Source: Solanum dulcamara
Taxonomy: Eukaryota; Streptophyta; Magnoliopsida; Solanales; Solanaceae
NCBI RefSeq assembly: GCF_947179165.1
Contig: NC_077242.1
Location: 75,435,097-75,499,096 of the forward strand
DNA: 64,000 bases
Reading direction: 5' to 3'
Shown: positions 32,121-43,983 of the stretch, one piece after another
How positions within the stretch are numbered: position 1 is the stretch's first letter
How the letters are laid out: each line of letters opens with the position of its first letter
Notes under the pieces: generated by a model
What the model was told of the DNA's origin: nothing
What the model saw: only the letters and a program-made list of their open reading frames with translations
The model's database searches: none
Made by a program: the position numbers and the translations under genes

Positions 32121-33260
32121 TTGCATCATATAAACTATTGAATCCTTTTGGTATAGAGGAAGATTCAAAACTATATATCTTTAATTTAAGATAACGAAAT
32201 TCAAAAATCGTCTTTAATTTATTTTCGTATCAAATAAAAAATCAAAAAAATAAATTTAAATTGAAGAAATATGTATAAGAAGTCACGTCCTTAAGGCATG
32301 GGAGCTTTTGCAATGTGGATGGTTTCACACAATTGCACAAAGTTAGGTATGGAATGGACTCATCTCCCCATTCAAGTAGACTCTATTTGTAATATCATCC
32401 TACCAAAAAGACTAATTTACCCCTGTATATTGGAGTAGGGGCCATGGTTGCTATTTGACCCTACTAGGTACTAACAATGGGGTTATTCAGCTGATAGGCC
32501 TATTTGTTGGGATTTTTTTTTTTATATATATTTATGTCTGATTTTCTAAAATATATGCACTTTTAGAGGAACAATACGTATGTGATGGCATTTAAAAAAA
32601 GTCCAAACAACATATAGGTCGATGGTACAAGATAATTACCAGCATAAAATCATGTATATAATAATAGTAAATTTAATTAGCCTTATTAAAATATATCAAT
32701 ATTAAGTTATACTGAAAGTTATGCATTTATTTCCTACATAATAGAATGTGGAACAAAAATACATGCATTGACGTAGATTAAACTATTTTAAAAAAAAAAC
32801 TATAGTTGTAATTTATATACAACAATCCCTTCATTATTGATCATCTTGGTAATAATCTCTATGTTAAATAATTCTCTCTTTTTTTTGGTTTTTACTTCAT
32901 ATTCGATATTTGTATTGGAGTTCGACTAAAATTGAATTTATATTGGAAAGTCCCATATTAAGGATAAAGCATTCCCTAACAAAAGGTGACTTGATCTCAA
33001 ACTCGAAACTTCTGATTAAGAATGAAAAAGTACTTACTGTTTCACTATATCGTTCGTTGGTTATGTTATAAAAGTTAGGAGGCCGACCCCCAAGTTTTTT
33101 CTAATAGATCCGCAATTACATTAAAGTTTCCCCTACTAGCCACGGAAAGATGTGAACCAAATAAATAATGCCTAAATTAACCTTATCCTTCCAAATGGGT
33201 GGGACCACATGACACACTACAAATATTAATGGCTGACAGAGTTGAAAGAAAAGCTTCACA
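32121..33260. other. Gene-free spacer between the Pack-MULE and the hAT element
   Basis: Around 32140-32280 there is weak resemblance to the Solanaceae Stowaway interior (ATATCTTTAATTTAAGATAA). No coding segment recognised. Poly-T and AT-rich tracts elsewhere. Confidence 0.5.
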
Positions 33261-33268
33261 CTCATGGT

Positions 33269-33956
33269 TAGGGGTGCTCACGGTTCGGTTTGGATCGATT
33301 TTTAATTAAAAAATAACCAAACCAATTGAGTCGGTTTTTCAAATTGTCAAATCAAACCAAACCAAACGATATCGGTTTTTACTATTCGGTTTTTGTCGGT
33401 TTTTATCGGTTTTTTCGGTTTTTATCGGTTTTTAAAATACCTTGTAGTCACTATTTGAATAAACAGAAAATAAATTTCAAAAGTACTTTCTTATTATAAA
33501 TTTCATTGTAGCCAGTAGCTACTAGCCAAGATTGACGCATACATGTTTAATAATAGAGAATGACTCACCTAAAGTTTTACTATTTGTAATTGTGAGTAGC
33601 TTTTCTGTGTATGAAGTCTATATTTTATTTATTTTTACTTTATTTAGTATAATTCAAAAGAATGACCCAAGATCAAAAATATAAAAAATCAATATAAATT
33701 GTATTTTTTTCATAAAAAAAATAAAATACACACACATATATATACAAATTTAATTTTTAAAATATGTATATATAAAGTCGGTTTGGTTCGGTTTTTTCGG
33801 TTTTTTTTAGACTTGAAACCAAAATCAAACCAAATATAGTCGGTTTTTAAATTTAAAAACCAAACCAAATCAAACCAAATAAATGTCGGTTTTTTTTTCC
33901 GGTTTGGTTTGGTTATCGGTTTGGTTCGGTTTTTTAATTTTTCGTGTTCAGCCCTA
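33269..33956. mobile_element. Non-autonomous hAT element (688 bp)
   Basis: Termini TAGGGGTGCTCACGG and TGTTCAGCCCTA are short inverted repeats (TAGGGGTG against TAGGGCTG), as in hAT transposons. A perfect 8-bp duplication CTCATGGT flanks it (33261-33268 and 33957-33964). The subterminal regions are packed with CGGTTTGGTT and CGGTTTTT motifs and their complements. There is no transposase. Confidence 0.88.
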
Positions 33957-33964
33957 CTCATGGT

Positions 33965-34779
33965 TTTCCAATATTAGAGTCTGGTGATGAATCTTGAACC
34001 AAAGTCAAGAAGGAGCACTTCAAAACAAAAAGGAGGGCATAATAGTAAAAACATATGAGACACCAGTAGTAGTTTAATGATGATGTATAGAAAAGGCCCA
34101 TCACTATCACAGAGAAAACATCACAACCTAACAACAAGGTGGTACACAACCAATAAGTAAAAATGACAAAAATACTCCATTATGTTTGAGATAAATTAAA
34201 GTAAGTCCCTTAAATATTTTGTGGATAGGTTTAATCTTTTGAGTTCGCTAATATTAAATGTTTTTGATCTCTTTCAAATATGTAACAAACTTTACTTGTT
34301 AAATGTAGTGAGAATTGAAAAAAAAAAGAAGATTTGATTGGGCACACATTTGGAGGTACAATAGTTGTAGTTTTACTTTTTCATATCTAAATCAATTGTG
34401 CATTAAAGACAAGGATAAGAAAGTATTGGTGCAAGAGACTTATATTAATTAAATGAAGATGTCGTGTATATGTATATATCCATAAACTCTTAAATGAATG
34501 AAGATATAAATATTGTATTGGATGATTTAGAGTAATTTGAGATTTTGAGTATTGCAAGTGTAAAAAGTTTGAGGAGGTTAAGGGGCAATTCATCTAATGG
34601 TAATCCCAACCAAATAAGCAATTGCAATTGCTATAAGCAATCTATTTCATATTTGATAGAGGAAGAGCGATCGAGTTAGACAAGATTCTTGTAGAATACT
34701 GAAAGAATGTAAAAGGTCATTTTCTGAACGTCTAGAAGGCTCAAAGAATGAAAGTGGAGTATAATGATCTTATTATATA
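33965..34779. other. Gene-free spacer
   Basis: No coding segment recognised; AT-rich sequence. The right end may already belong to the RTE relic. Confidence 0.5.
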
Positions 34780-35420
34780 GGTTTAAGGGCAATATTCAAA
34801 ATTGCAACAATTACAGGGGTATCAAACTATTAAGCCACACTATGAAAGTTTGAGAGAAACTGACCAAGATGAGGATAGGGGGAAAATGTCTATTTTCGAG
34901 AACTAATTTGAATTCATGTTGAGGCAATCACCAGCGAAAGTCATTCATCTCTTAAGTAGATTGTTGGAGTAGTATAAAGAGAGGAAAGAGAGATTTACAC
35001 ATGGTGTTCATTAACCTAAAAAAAGCATATGACAAAGTCCGAGAGAGATCTTATGGAGATGCTTGAAGTCTGCAAGTGTACTTATGTCATACAACAAAGT
35101 GATTAAAGATGTGTATGATGGAGTCAAGACTTGAGTGAGAACAGTGAGAGGAGACTCAGTACACTTCCTAGTTTAGATGAGATTGCACTAGGGATCAACT
35201 CTCAGCCCCTTGGTGATGGATGAATTGACACGACATATTCAAGAAAAAGTACCATATTGTATGTTATTTGCAGACACATAATATTAATCGACGAGTCACA
35301 CAATAAAATTAACGATTAACTATAAATTTGGAGACATGCCCTAGAGTTCAAAGACTTCAGGTTAAGCAAAATTAAAACAAAGTACATAAAATACAAATTC
35401 ACTAACGCAACATAAAAAGA
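34780..35420 (+). pseudogene. RTE-clade LINE reverse transcriptase relic
   Basis: Plus-strand segments read CNNYRGIKLLSHTMKV, DLHMVFINLKKAYDKVRE and MYDGVKT-like sequence, then FADT in place of FADD near 35266 and FKDFRLSKIKTKY. These match the reverse transcriptase of the widespread plant RTE LINE as I remember it (NNYRGIKLL, HMVFIDLEKAYDKVPRE, MLFADDIVL, GFKLSRTKTEY). Many stops and shifts are present. No endonuclease part was found. Confidence 0.75.
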
Positions 35421-35559
35421 TATGAGAAAGTGAAAATTAATACATAAGTCATCTTCATCAAAAGAAGAAGTTTCTAATCTCTTGAGTCTACGATCCAAAG
35501 AAATGGGAAGATCAACAAGATGTTGCACATATATTCACTTTTGACTAATTTAAACGGTC

Positions 35560-36660
35560 AAGACTTTTTTTTAAAAAAAATTAAGAGTATTTTAAACCTA
35601 TCCCAAAAGTAAGGGACCATTTTTGTCATTTCCTCCAACCAATAACACCTGCCATACTAATCAGAAGAAAAAGAAAAGAAGCATCTTCTCTCTCATCTCC
35701 TTGCTCTTTTTTAGCAAAATCCATGGCCTCATCACTCTCTCTCAAGGAAAAAAAAAGTCACCCCTCACCCCTACACCCTTACCCTTACCCACCCCACCCC
35801 CCAAATCCAACAAAAAGTCCACCTCACAAATTACCTCATTTTTCTTCTATTCCTACATCTATCTATATGACTTCTACATCTTACAGAAAGCCAAAGACAT
35901 GAGATAGAAGATGATTCAAGAAACAAGAAAGTCCACCGCCACTCCCTAAACACCCAACCCCACTCCATCCCCACCCCCACAAAATCAAGAAGAGTACACA
36001 CCATCAAACTCTCTCTAATGGCCCAGCTGGACCAAAAATTATGCATAGGAAGAAAAACTCCAAAAAAAAAGGAAAGAAATCAAGAATGGCAAAAGGGGAG
36101 ATTTCTTCAAAGTCCTCTAACCAAAAGACACAATTTTTACCACAAATACCCTTTCTGCTACAAACCCCTCACCCCACCCCCCCACCCGGCCCAACAATAA
36201 AAATACCCATCCCACCCCCCTTTCTCTCCATCTTCATCACTATCTTAAAAGAACAACAAACAAGAAACACAATGTTTTGTGTATTATGTACTATTACTGT
36301 TTTTTCTTTTTCCTTCTTTTTTCTTGTTTACCGGTTTATGTGGATTTGTCTTGGTCAGAGTTTTTTTTTTCCTCACAACAATACACTCTCTATCTCTTCT
36401 CCACCCCCACCCCCCAAACCCCCAATTGTGTCTGTCTTTTCTATTCTTTCTCTATTACCCTTCTTTCCTCTTTCTTACCCTATTTGTATTGTATTATTGT
36501 TCTATCTTTTCCTTTCACACGCCTCTTTTCTCTTCTTTTTTCTCTTTTTCTCTCTTCTGCCGCCATACCCTTTTCTTGATTTTGTCTATTTGGTCCAAAG
36601 ATTGGTTCTTTTTTGTGATTTAAGTATTGGTTTGCTTGATTTCTCTGTGATTTGATTGAT
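35560..36660 (+). promoter_or_regulatory. Promoter/5' leader of the DLN-motif gene, very pyrimidine-rich
   Basis: From 35750 to 36560 the plus strand is dominated by C and T tracts such as CACCCCACCCCC. The transcription start is unknown, but the CT-rich part directly before the ATG resembles a long plant 5' leader. Open frames in it (for example 36041-36655) are low-complexity by-products. Confidence 0.4.
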
Positions 36661-39600
36661 ATGTCTAAGAAGATGAAAAGGGTTGCTTTAGAATCATCAC
36701 CTTATGTGGTGTTTAAGGATAATAAGGCTAGATTCAAGCATCAGACTCTATTACAGGACTATCAAGAACTCCATAAGGTAACAAAAAATATGAAATTGGG
36801 TTTGTTTTGGTCTATAGTTTTGAAGATCTATGCTTATTCTTGATAAATTGTAGTTGTTGTTGTGTGATTTTGGGGATTTTGTGTAGAACTGTTTCTTGAT
36901 TTGTCTCTGATGGAGCTTCATGTATTAGATTCTTATTGGTGTTGTTGTTGTTAAGGAACTGTTCTTGGTTTTAATTTGTTTTGTTTCCTGGCCTTTTCAG
37001 CTTTCTAGTATTGGGGCTTTCCCCTGGTTTTGTTTATTCAATGGTTGTTTTATGTTGGTTCTTGTGTTTTCCTTAGTTTTGTGTATGAATTGAAGAGCTT
37101 TTGTTTATGATATAGCGAGTATTAGTAATCGGGCACAATGGAAGGAAAAGATCTATATTAGATGATGTGGTTGAGAATAAGTTTTAGACTTTGTGCTGGT
37201 GGGAGGTAGCAAGTACCCGTAGATTTAGTTGAGTTGCATGATACTTGTACTGGTGGGAGGTAGCAAGTACCTAGTGGAATCAGTTGAGGTGCGCGTAAGT
37301 TGGCTCAAACACCACCGTTGTAAAAACGGATTGGGGCTAGTACATAGTCGCGTTACCCTACTAGGCGCATTAGCGCACTATAATTTCCTTTGTGGAGGAC
37401 TCAGATTAGGATTAAAGGCTAAGTGATTCATCTTTTGCACCATAGTAGGTAGTTGTAGTTCTGCTCATTGTTTATTGCCTTTTGATTTCTGCATTGTATT
37501 GCTGTTTATAGTTGTGGCGCCGTTGTTCTTTGACTGTCTTATCTATCTTATCTTATCTTATTTATTTTTTTATTGTAGTTATGCCTCTTTCTTTCCGTAC
37601 CACTCTACCACGACTTTCCCTTTTGCTATTCCTGTTTTCATCTTGTTTTCTATATGTTTGCCCCTATCTGACCTTTTATCTTGTCCTCTCTTAAAGCCGA
37701 GGGTCTTTCGGAAACAGCCGCTCTACCTTTCAAGGTGGGGGTTAGGTCTGCGTACACTCTACCCTCCCCAGACCCCACATTATGGGATTATACTGGGTTT
37801 GTTGTTGTTGTTGTTGTTGTTGTTGGTTTTCCCCGGATTTGCTTATTCACCAATTGTGTTATATTGGTTCTCGTTTTTTTCCCCTTAGTTTTGTTTATGA
37901 ATTGAAGGACTTGTGTTTCTCTAAACTTGTACCAGTCTATCAGTTGCATGCCCATTGAGAAACTTAAAGCTACTTGGTGCTTATTGCTATTAAATTTGTG
38001 ATTTAGTGAGTATTAGTGATGTGTTTTCTGGTTTTTATCTTTTGAGAATGTAACTTTCTTTTTAACAAATGTTAGTATGTTAATCCATCAAAACCATACT
38101 AGAGTTCACAATAGGGCTTTATTAATTGAGGTGCGTGCAAGCTGGCCCGGTCACTACGATTATAAAAAGGATACCATAGGACTTTGTTTAATTTCTGCCA
38201 CCTCAAGCTTAATAAGATAGTGTGGTTGTGAATATTCAGTTAATTGTTGTGTAACTTATTTATTACAATTATTCACAGGAAACTAATTACACGAGGGACA
38301 AATTGGAAGCCGTGAAGATGAGGAAACAAAGATTACTTGCTGAAGTTCAGTAAGTTTTTGTTGTTGACTTCTTCTTGTTCTTCTTTTTTCCAAGTTTTGC
38401 TTAGTCTATGGTAATTTCGTTATGTAGTGTAGGTTCTAAGAAAAGATCGTCTGAGATTGACTTAGTTTGGGTGTTGAGGCTAAATCGTTTGGATTATTGG
38501 TTGTCGAATAAATACTATGTCTGGAGAATTCTGAACATTGGATTGATGATGTAACCATGATTCAATTGCTGTTTATGTGCATCTGTTGATGCCAGAGGCG
38601 GAACTTTATCCATATTTAGCCTTAGGACATTGCATAGTTATACACTTATGCATGTAAAATTACTATGAACGTTGACAAATATTAAATTTGGAACCCATAG
38701 TTTCAGAAAGTGTAATTGATTTAATGGTAGGAATCTTAAAGGTTGAATCCATCAAAGCTTAAATTCTGGATACTCCTCTGGCTGATGCAACTGTTTTTCG
38801 AAATGCTTGCAGAATTTTCGTTTATTCTAACTCTAAATGTACTCCACATATTTGCAGTTTCTTGCGCCAAAGACACGAATACCTATCGCAGATGAAGTCA
38901 TCAAGCCATCCGGAAGAGCAAGAACGAGCAGCGCTGCCGAACTTTGAGTTTTACTGTAAAAATGGGGTGAAAGATCGATTTCCCAGCAAAAAGGAGGCAA
39001 AGCAACACAAACTGCCCCCTCTTCCTGGGATGAAACAAAAAGTGAGGATTCAAGTTGCAAAGGAACCTTCTTTGCAGAAGATGCCTTTTGATATTCTTGT
39101 GAATCATAAGCAGGCATTACATATTGAGAAAGACGCTGTTCAGCGTAGTACAGTCTCAAGTTTGAAGTATAAATCAAGAGTATATAGTGGTAAGGAAGTG
39201 CTACTCCGAAAAGCAGCTCCAGCATTTGATTTGAATCAGAATGACAGGTCATTCGCTGGGAATGGTTTTATTTCGAGGAGCACCACACCCATCTTTGATT
39301 TGAATCAGGAAACTGGTCATGGCGGGAAAGATGTTGTATTGCCTGGTCGAGCTCCAGTCATTGATTTGAATGAAATCTCGGTAAGTATCTAAACAACAAA
39401 TTCCAAGTTTGAACTTGTGTGTATATATGCTATGACATTTCTATGGATGTAAGAGTAATTCATTGACGATAAAATTGGAAGCTTGAAATGAATGAGCTTT
39501 GAAATATAAAAATGCAACGTTCTTTTGAGTCAGTTTAAAAAGGAAAAGAATATTGTATAAAATGGAAAAGAGGGAGTATCGTGTTTTATACATTTTGCGA

Positions 39601-39822
39601 TTAATACGTTTAACAATAATTTTGCAGATTGGAGAAGAGGAGCCCCAAGCTAATTTTGAAACATTGAACTTTGAGGAGCCAAAGAGAGGATTAATTCAAA
39701 ACATGAATGATGACCAGCACAGAGACTTAAAGTTATCGATATGCAGAAATGTGGGAGAAGGAACTTCTCATGTTGAGAAGCGGAAAATATCGTGGCAAGA
39801 TCCTGTTGCTTTGAGAGTTTGA
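36661..39822 (+). CDS. Plant-specific small protein with coiled-coil head and three DLN motifs
   Basis: Four exons, 36661-36777, 38279-38349, 38858-39380 and 39628-39822, with GT-AG borders, join to 906 bases (301 residues plus TGA). The N-terminal ~75 residues (MSKKMKRVALESSPYVVFKD, then TLLQDYQELHKETNYTRDKL and KMRKQRLLAEVHFLRQRHEY) look like a basic patch plus coiled coil. Residues 185-235 contain three spaced copies of a DLN motif: APAFDLNQ, TPIFDLNQ and APVIDLNE, 22-23 residues apart. DLN motifs of this sort are EAR-type co-repressor contacts in many plant transcription regulators, so nuclear repression work is possible but is inference. I recall an uncharacterised plant family with this layout but no function. 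Intron 1 carries two SINEs. Confidence 0.88.
37185..37345 (+). mobile_element. SolS-type SINE with internal duplication, intron 1
   Basis: GCTGGTGGGAGGTAGCAAGTA occurs in nearly identical form at ~37195 and ~37249, the second followed by GAGGTGCGCGTAAGTTGGC, ACACCACCGTTGTAAAAA. The first copy is cut short, so the 5' part is duplicated head to tail. Confidence 0.7.
37692..37832 (+). mobile_element. TS-type SINE in intron 1
   Basis: Reads GCCGAGGGTCTTTCGGAAAC, GGTCTGCGTACACTCTACC, CCCAGACCCCACATTATGG and ends in (GTT)n. It is the best preserved TS body in the window. It lies in the same strand sense as the gene. Confidence 0.85.
38140..38178 (+). mobile_element. SolS-type SINE fragment in intron 1
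   Basis: GAGGTGCGTGCAAGCTGGCC followed by GGTCACTACGATTATAAAAA matches the 3' body of the copy at 37.3 kb. Only about 40 bp remain. Confidence 0.6.
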
Positions 39823-40212
39823 TCCATCCTTCAATTTTCAATAAATACCACTCATAACTTTTGATCTAGGACGAGCGCTATTGAAGTTGTAGCTTATCCA
39901 AAGAGGTCTCTACTGATCCTCGTGGATTTCTCAGTTATTAAAAAAAATACCAATAGAGGTCTTTTTTCTCCTTAATATGTAGGTGTGCTTTTTGCCTTTT
40001 TGTATAAAGAAAATTTAGATATATCTAGTGATAATGATACCCATGCTATATTTGATTGGCAATAATGAAAATATAGTCAACATAATTGGTTCTCTACATT
40101 AAGTAGAATATATTTGTCAGTAGTTCCCTTGAAGAATGCTATCTTTAGAATTTTGTTTTGGCTTTCTTTACTTTCAGTTTTCTTTTCTCGAACTGTTTTG
40201 ATATGTTTTTCC

Positions 40213-40330
40213 CTGAAGTAAGGGTCTATTGGAAATAATAACTCTCTACTCATGGTTTGCGTACACACTGTCTTCTTGAATTCCACTTGTGGAATTACAC
40301 TGAATATGTTGGTGGTAGTGTTGTTGGAGA
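40213..40330 (+). mobile_element. Degraded TS-type SINE
   Basis: AAGGGTCTATTGGAAATAAT, CTCTCTAC, GGTTTGCGTACACACTGTC and GTGGAATTACACTGAATATG follow the TS order. The tail is GTTGGTGGTAGTGTTGTTGG. Confidence 0.65.
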
Positions 40331-40847
40331 AATTTGCATTATATCCGTGTTTGTTAATTTCTACATTGGATTGAGACGCGACATGAAATATTTAGTTGAC
40401 TCTGACTTGGTTGGAATTGAGGCATCACTCTTGTATGAGTTGCACTTTTATTTACCATGAACTACTTCAAGTAGGCTAACTAGTAGAAATTAACATTTAG
40501 ATGTGATTTCAAATGAGAAAAATCTTGTTAGAATTGAGTAAAACATGTAAAGGAAGAGAAAAAAGATCACTTCAAAATACACTCTCATTCTTTTTCTATT
40601 CAGAATGGAATTGAAATGATTGAGGTGATTAAGCTGGAGATGACACAACTTTAATGTAGTGAGAAAATGATCCTTAATAGGACGGCATGAGGTAAGTATT
40701 AGAGTAGAGAGTTTAGTGCTAGGAGTATTAGTATTATCTAAGTTTGCTTATTCTTAGATCTTAAATACTAGCTTGATTGTTTCTTACACTTCGTTTACGT
40801 TATTTTCTTGTTTCTGTCTCTATCTATTATTACTATCATCTTCAGAT

Positions 40848-41205
40848 CCCACATGTGAGATTATACTGGATTTGGTGTATTACTCCAGACCCACATGTGA
40901 AATTATATTGGATTTGTTGTATTACTGCTACTTCATCTCTCCTAAGAGTCAAGGGTCACAATCTTCATACCATCACAAAGTAGAAATAAGATCTAATTAC
41001 AGACTACCTTTTTCAGACTCCACATGTGGAATTACACTAACGGCTACCTTTTTCAGACCCCACATGTGGAATTACACTAACGGCTGTTTCATCTCTCCTA
41101 GAATTGAGGGTCAGAATCTTCATACCATCACAAAGTAGGAATAAGAGATAATACTTGCACACTATCCTCCGACCCCACATGTGGGATTGTATTGGGTTTA
41201 TTGTT
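40848..41205 (+). repeat. Array of TS-SINE tail fragments with CCACATGTGG palindromes
   Basis: CCACATGTG followed by GAATTACAC or GAGATTATAC occurs at about 40849, 40890, 41020, 41061 and 41176. The block CTTCATACCATCACAAAGTA occurs twice, at ~40962 and ~41117. The array looks like local tandem and compound duplication of the 3' end of TS SINEs. Confidence 0.65.
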
Positions 41206-41494
41206 GTATGTCAAGGTAAGGCCAATGCACCACGCATCGTGCAATAGGCCACATACAATGACATGTCATGTGCCTACCTTCATATGAAAAAACTTTTCCA
41301 TGTCCAACCAAACGTCATTTCATAAAGTTTTTCTCAGTTTTGCAAAAACTGAAAAATACCCAATTATTTGAACAGAGCTAGATTATTAAAGACTACACAC
41401 CACAATTGCTAGACAAGTCGCAGTTTACCTCACAATCCCTCCCCTAAACTCTACATCTTAACATAAAATATGATACTCCTGAAAATAACTGAAC

Positions 41495-43938
41495 TCAGTT
41501 ATCGCCAGTGGTGAACACTTCTTCCTGCTCATCGGGGTTAATGCTATCAACACCTGCACCCACATCATCGATCACTTCAGTTTCTTCGACCTCTTCTAAT
41601 GCTTCATTGACAGTTTGAGTGCTCTCAACCTTTGCAGCTTCAGTTTCTTCAGCCTCTTCTAATGCTTCATTAACAGTTTGAGTGCTCTCAACCTTAGCGG
41701 CTGAAGCAGCAGCCCTGCTGAGCTCCAGGAGGCGAGCCTTGTGCTTCTTCCCTACCCTGTGTGCCTCCAATGACACCTCTGACAAAGCCCCTACTTTGCA
41801 CGTCGCACACCAAAATTTGAACTTCTTCTTCTTACTAGTCTTCTGCTTTTTTGGAGATGCATTTGCACTTATCTTCAAGTCATCAGCATGGTGATGCAGA
41901 GGAGTGACGGTGTCCTCTGCACCTTCTTTCTCCAAAATTACCAGAGATGATCTTTCCCCTGATTTATTGTGAAGCAATAATTCAACTTTTGGTTTTACCA
42001 TTTGCTCCATGTTAAGATTGCCGTTGGCTTCTGAAAGGTTGATAGGTTTCTTTGGGAAAAGACCGATACTGTAGTTCTTCCCGTTCCTCTGTTCTCGCAA
42101 AGCAGCTTCCTTGGACTTGTGTTTCTTTCCTTGGAGGTGATCATTCAGACCACGCTCACATGTCGCACTTACCTGGCAAAGTGCACAACTCCAGTCCTCT
42201 TTACCATTTTTCTTTGGAACACTGAATGAAGGAGGCTCGCTGACAATCTCCACTGGTGGTGTGACAGCTTTTCGTTTTGCTCCAGAAAGACTTGTGTTAG
42301 GCTTAGCCTGCAACCAAAAGGTCAAGAGAAGTTTGTAAACAATGCTTCAAATTCAACCAGATTAGTGGTGAAAGGTACTGAAATCCTATACATAATTAAT
42401 TTCATAAAATCGAGATAAGTGATGAGAGACAGATTTTACACACATAATGGATATATGGATAGAATGGCTATTCACCTATGTCCCCTTGTCAATCTCTCTC
42501 CTCAGGTCCATCTAATCCACATTTTATATATGGGTTTCCCTTCTTCTACAAAACTCATCGGCTTGTCAATTAATAAAGTACTGGGTCTCCCAATCGCCAG
42601 CCTTTACCTCCTCACAACTACCTCCCCTTCAATTCCACATTATGGGCTCTCAAAGATAAATGAACAGCTAAATCCTATAGCCCAACTCAGTTTCTCTACT
42701 GTAGAAAATCAGCCGCTGCATGCAATCCTTTAACTTACAACAACAGCAACAACAACGTACCCAGCGTACTCCCATGAGTGGGGTCTAGGGAGGGTAGGAT
42801 GTACGTATCTTACCCCTACCTTTGTGGGGTAGAGAGGCTGTTTCCAGTAGACCGTTGGCTCAACCATAAACAGTCATTTATTTCCTAGAAATTAATTGCA
42901 CAATCTCCTAGGGTGTAGCTTCGTCCATAACCTATTCGTTAGATATTGAATGAACCATCTCATGACAATAAATAATAACTTAGTTACTAAAGTTTTTTTC
43001 AGGAGTTAGTTACTAAAGATTAAATGTGCAATCTCATCCATTTGCTCCCTAAACACATTTTTCTACTCGCCTCTGAATTGATAGGATGATATAACTGTTG
43101 AGACCAACTTCAAGCGAAGCAAAAAGTCGCAATTAGGACACTCTCACCTCAAGTTATGAAGCAAAACTGGTGGAGAAGTCATACTTCAAAATTACAATTT
43201 AATAATTCAAATTGTAATCCAACTTAGAAGAGATGTGCACCACACTAGTTTCAACCATTTGTTATCATCATTCATTACCATAAAATAAAGAAATGGCAAT
43301 TATAAGCAAAAAAGTCTCATCTTGCGATTCATTCCCCAGTTGTGATCATTTCAGCCAAAAACAAACAACCCAACTAATTAGGCACAGAAAAAGAGGATCA
43401 ATCCACAGCTCGCATGATCACACTGCAATATCTAACTTGCTTCTCCTACTTTAGTAAACTTGGTAGTCATCAAAAGGCCTTAGCCTTCCACATAGACAAA
43501 AAATAAAAAGAAACATTTGTACTTACACTAATTACAGATATAAGCAAGGACATCTATTGTGAAATCTTTTTACCACGATCAGGTAAAATAGAGTCGATCT
43601 ACTTCCTTATTCTTCTTGCTAGATGAGACCAAAGGTCCAGTTCAAACTCTACCGTTCAATAAAGGAGAAGCATGCAAGAAAAAGGGGAAAATAAGTACAC
43701 GCGCGCACACAAAAATACATAAAGACAATGAGAGAAAGGACCTACGAGATTGCAGTGTAAGTGTATGAACACAGTCCTAAGATTAGCTGCAATCGGTAGG
43801 ATATGCATTGGAGGGGAGACCCTAGTGTTAGTTACAAACCAGCACAAAGCATAAAGATGGATATGTGCATCGACTGATTTTAGCAATTATTTTGAATTGA
43901 ATCCAGAAAAAACAATGCAATCAAACTACTCGCTTCAC

Positions 43939-43983
<45 letters not shown>

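Larger units (their letters stand above)
39823..41494. other. Spacer between convergent genes, with SINE remnants
   Basis: The region separates the plus-strand DLN gene from the minus-strand zinc-finger gene, so both 3' UTRs should end here. It contains a degraded TS SINE (40213-40330) and an array of TS tail pieces (40848-41205). No gene recognised. Confidence 0.6.

Noticed and set aside
33710..33961. 83-codon Lys/Asn/Thr-rich frame in the hAT element
   Set aside because: It is the translation of AACCGAAACC-type subterminal repeats.
35760..35800. CCCTTACCCTTACCC-like run considered as interstitial telomere repeat
   Set aside because: Plant telomere units are CCCTAAA; this tract is irregular C/A/T-rich leader sequence.
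36041..36655. 204-codon open frame before the DLN gene
   Set aside because: Low-complexity Pro/Phe/Leu translation of a C/T-rich leader, overlapped by other open frames of the same kind; no domain.
37475..37888. 137-codon open frame in intron 1 of the DLN gene
   Set aside because: Phe/Leu/Val-rich translation of a T-rich intron running into a TS SINE and its GTT tail.
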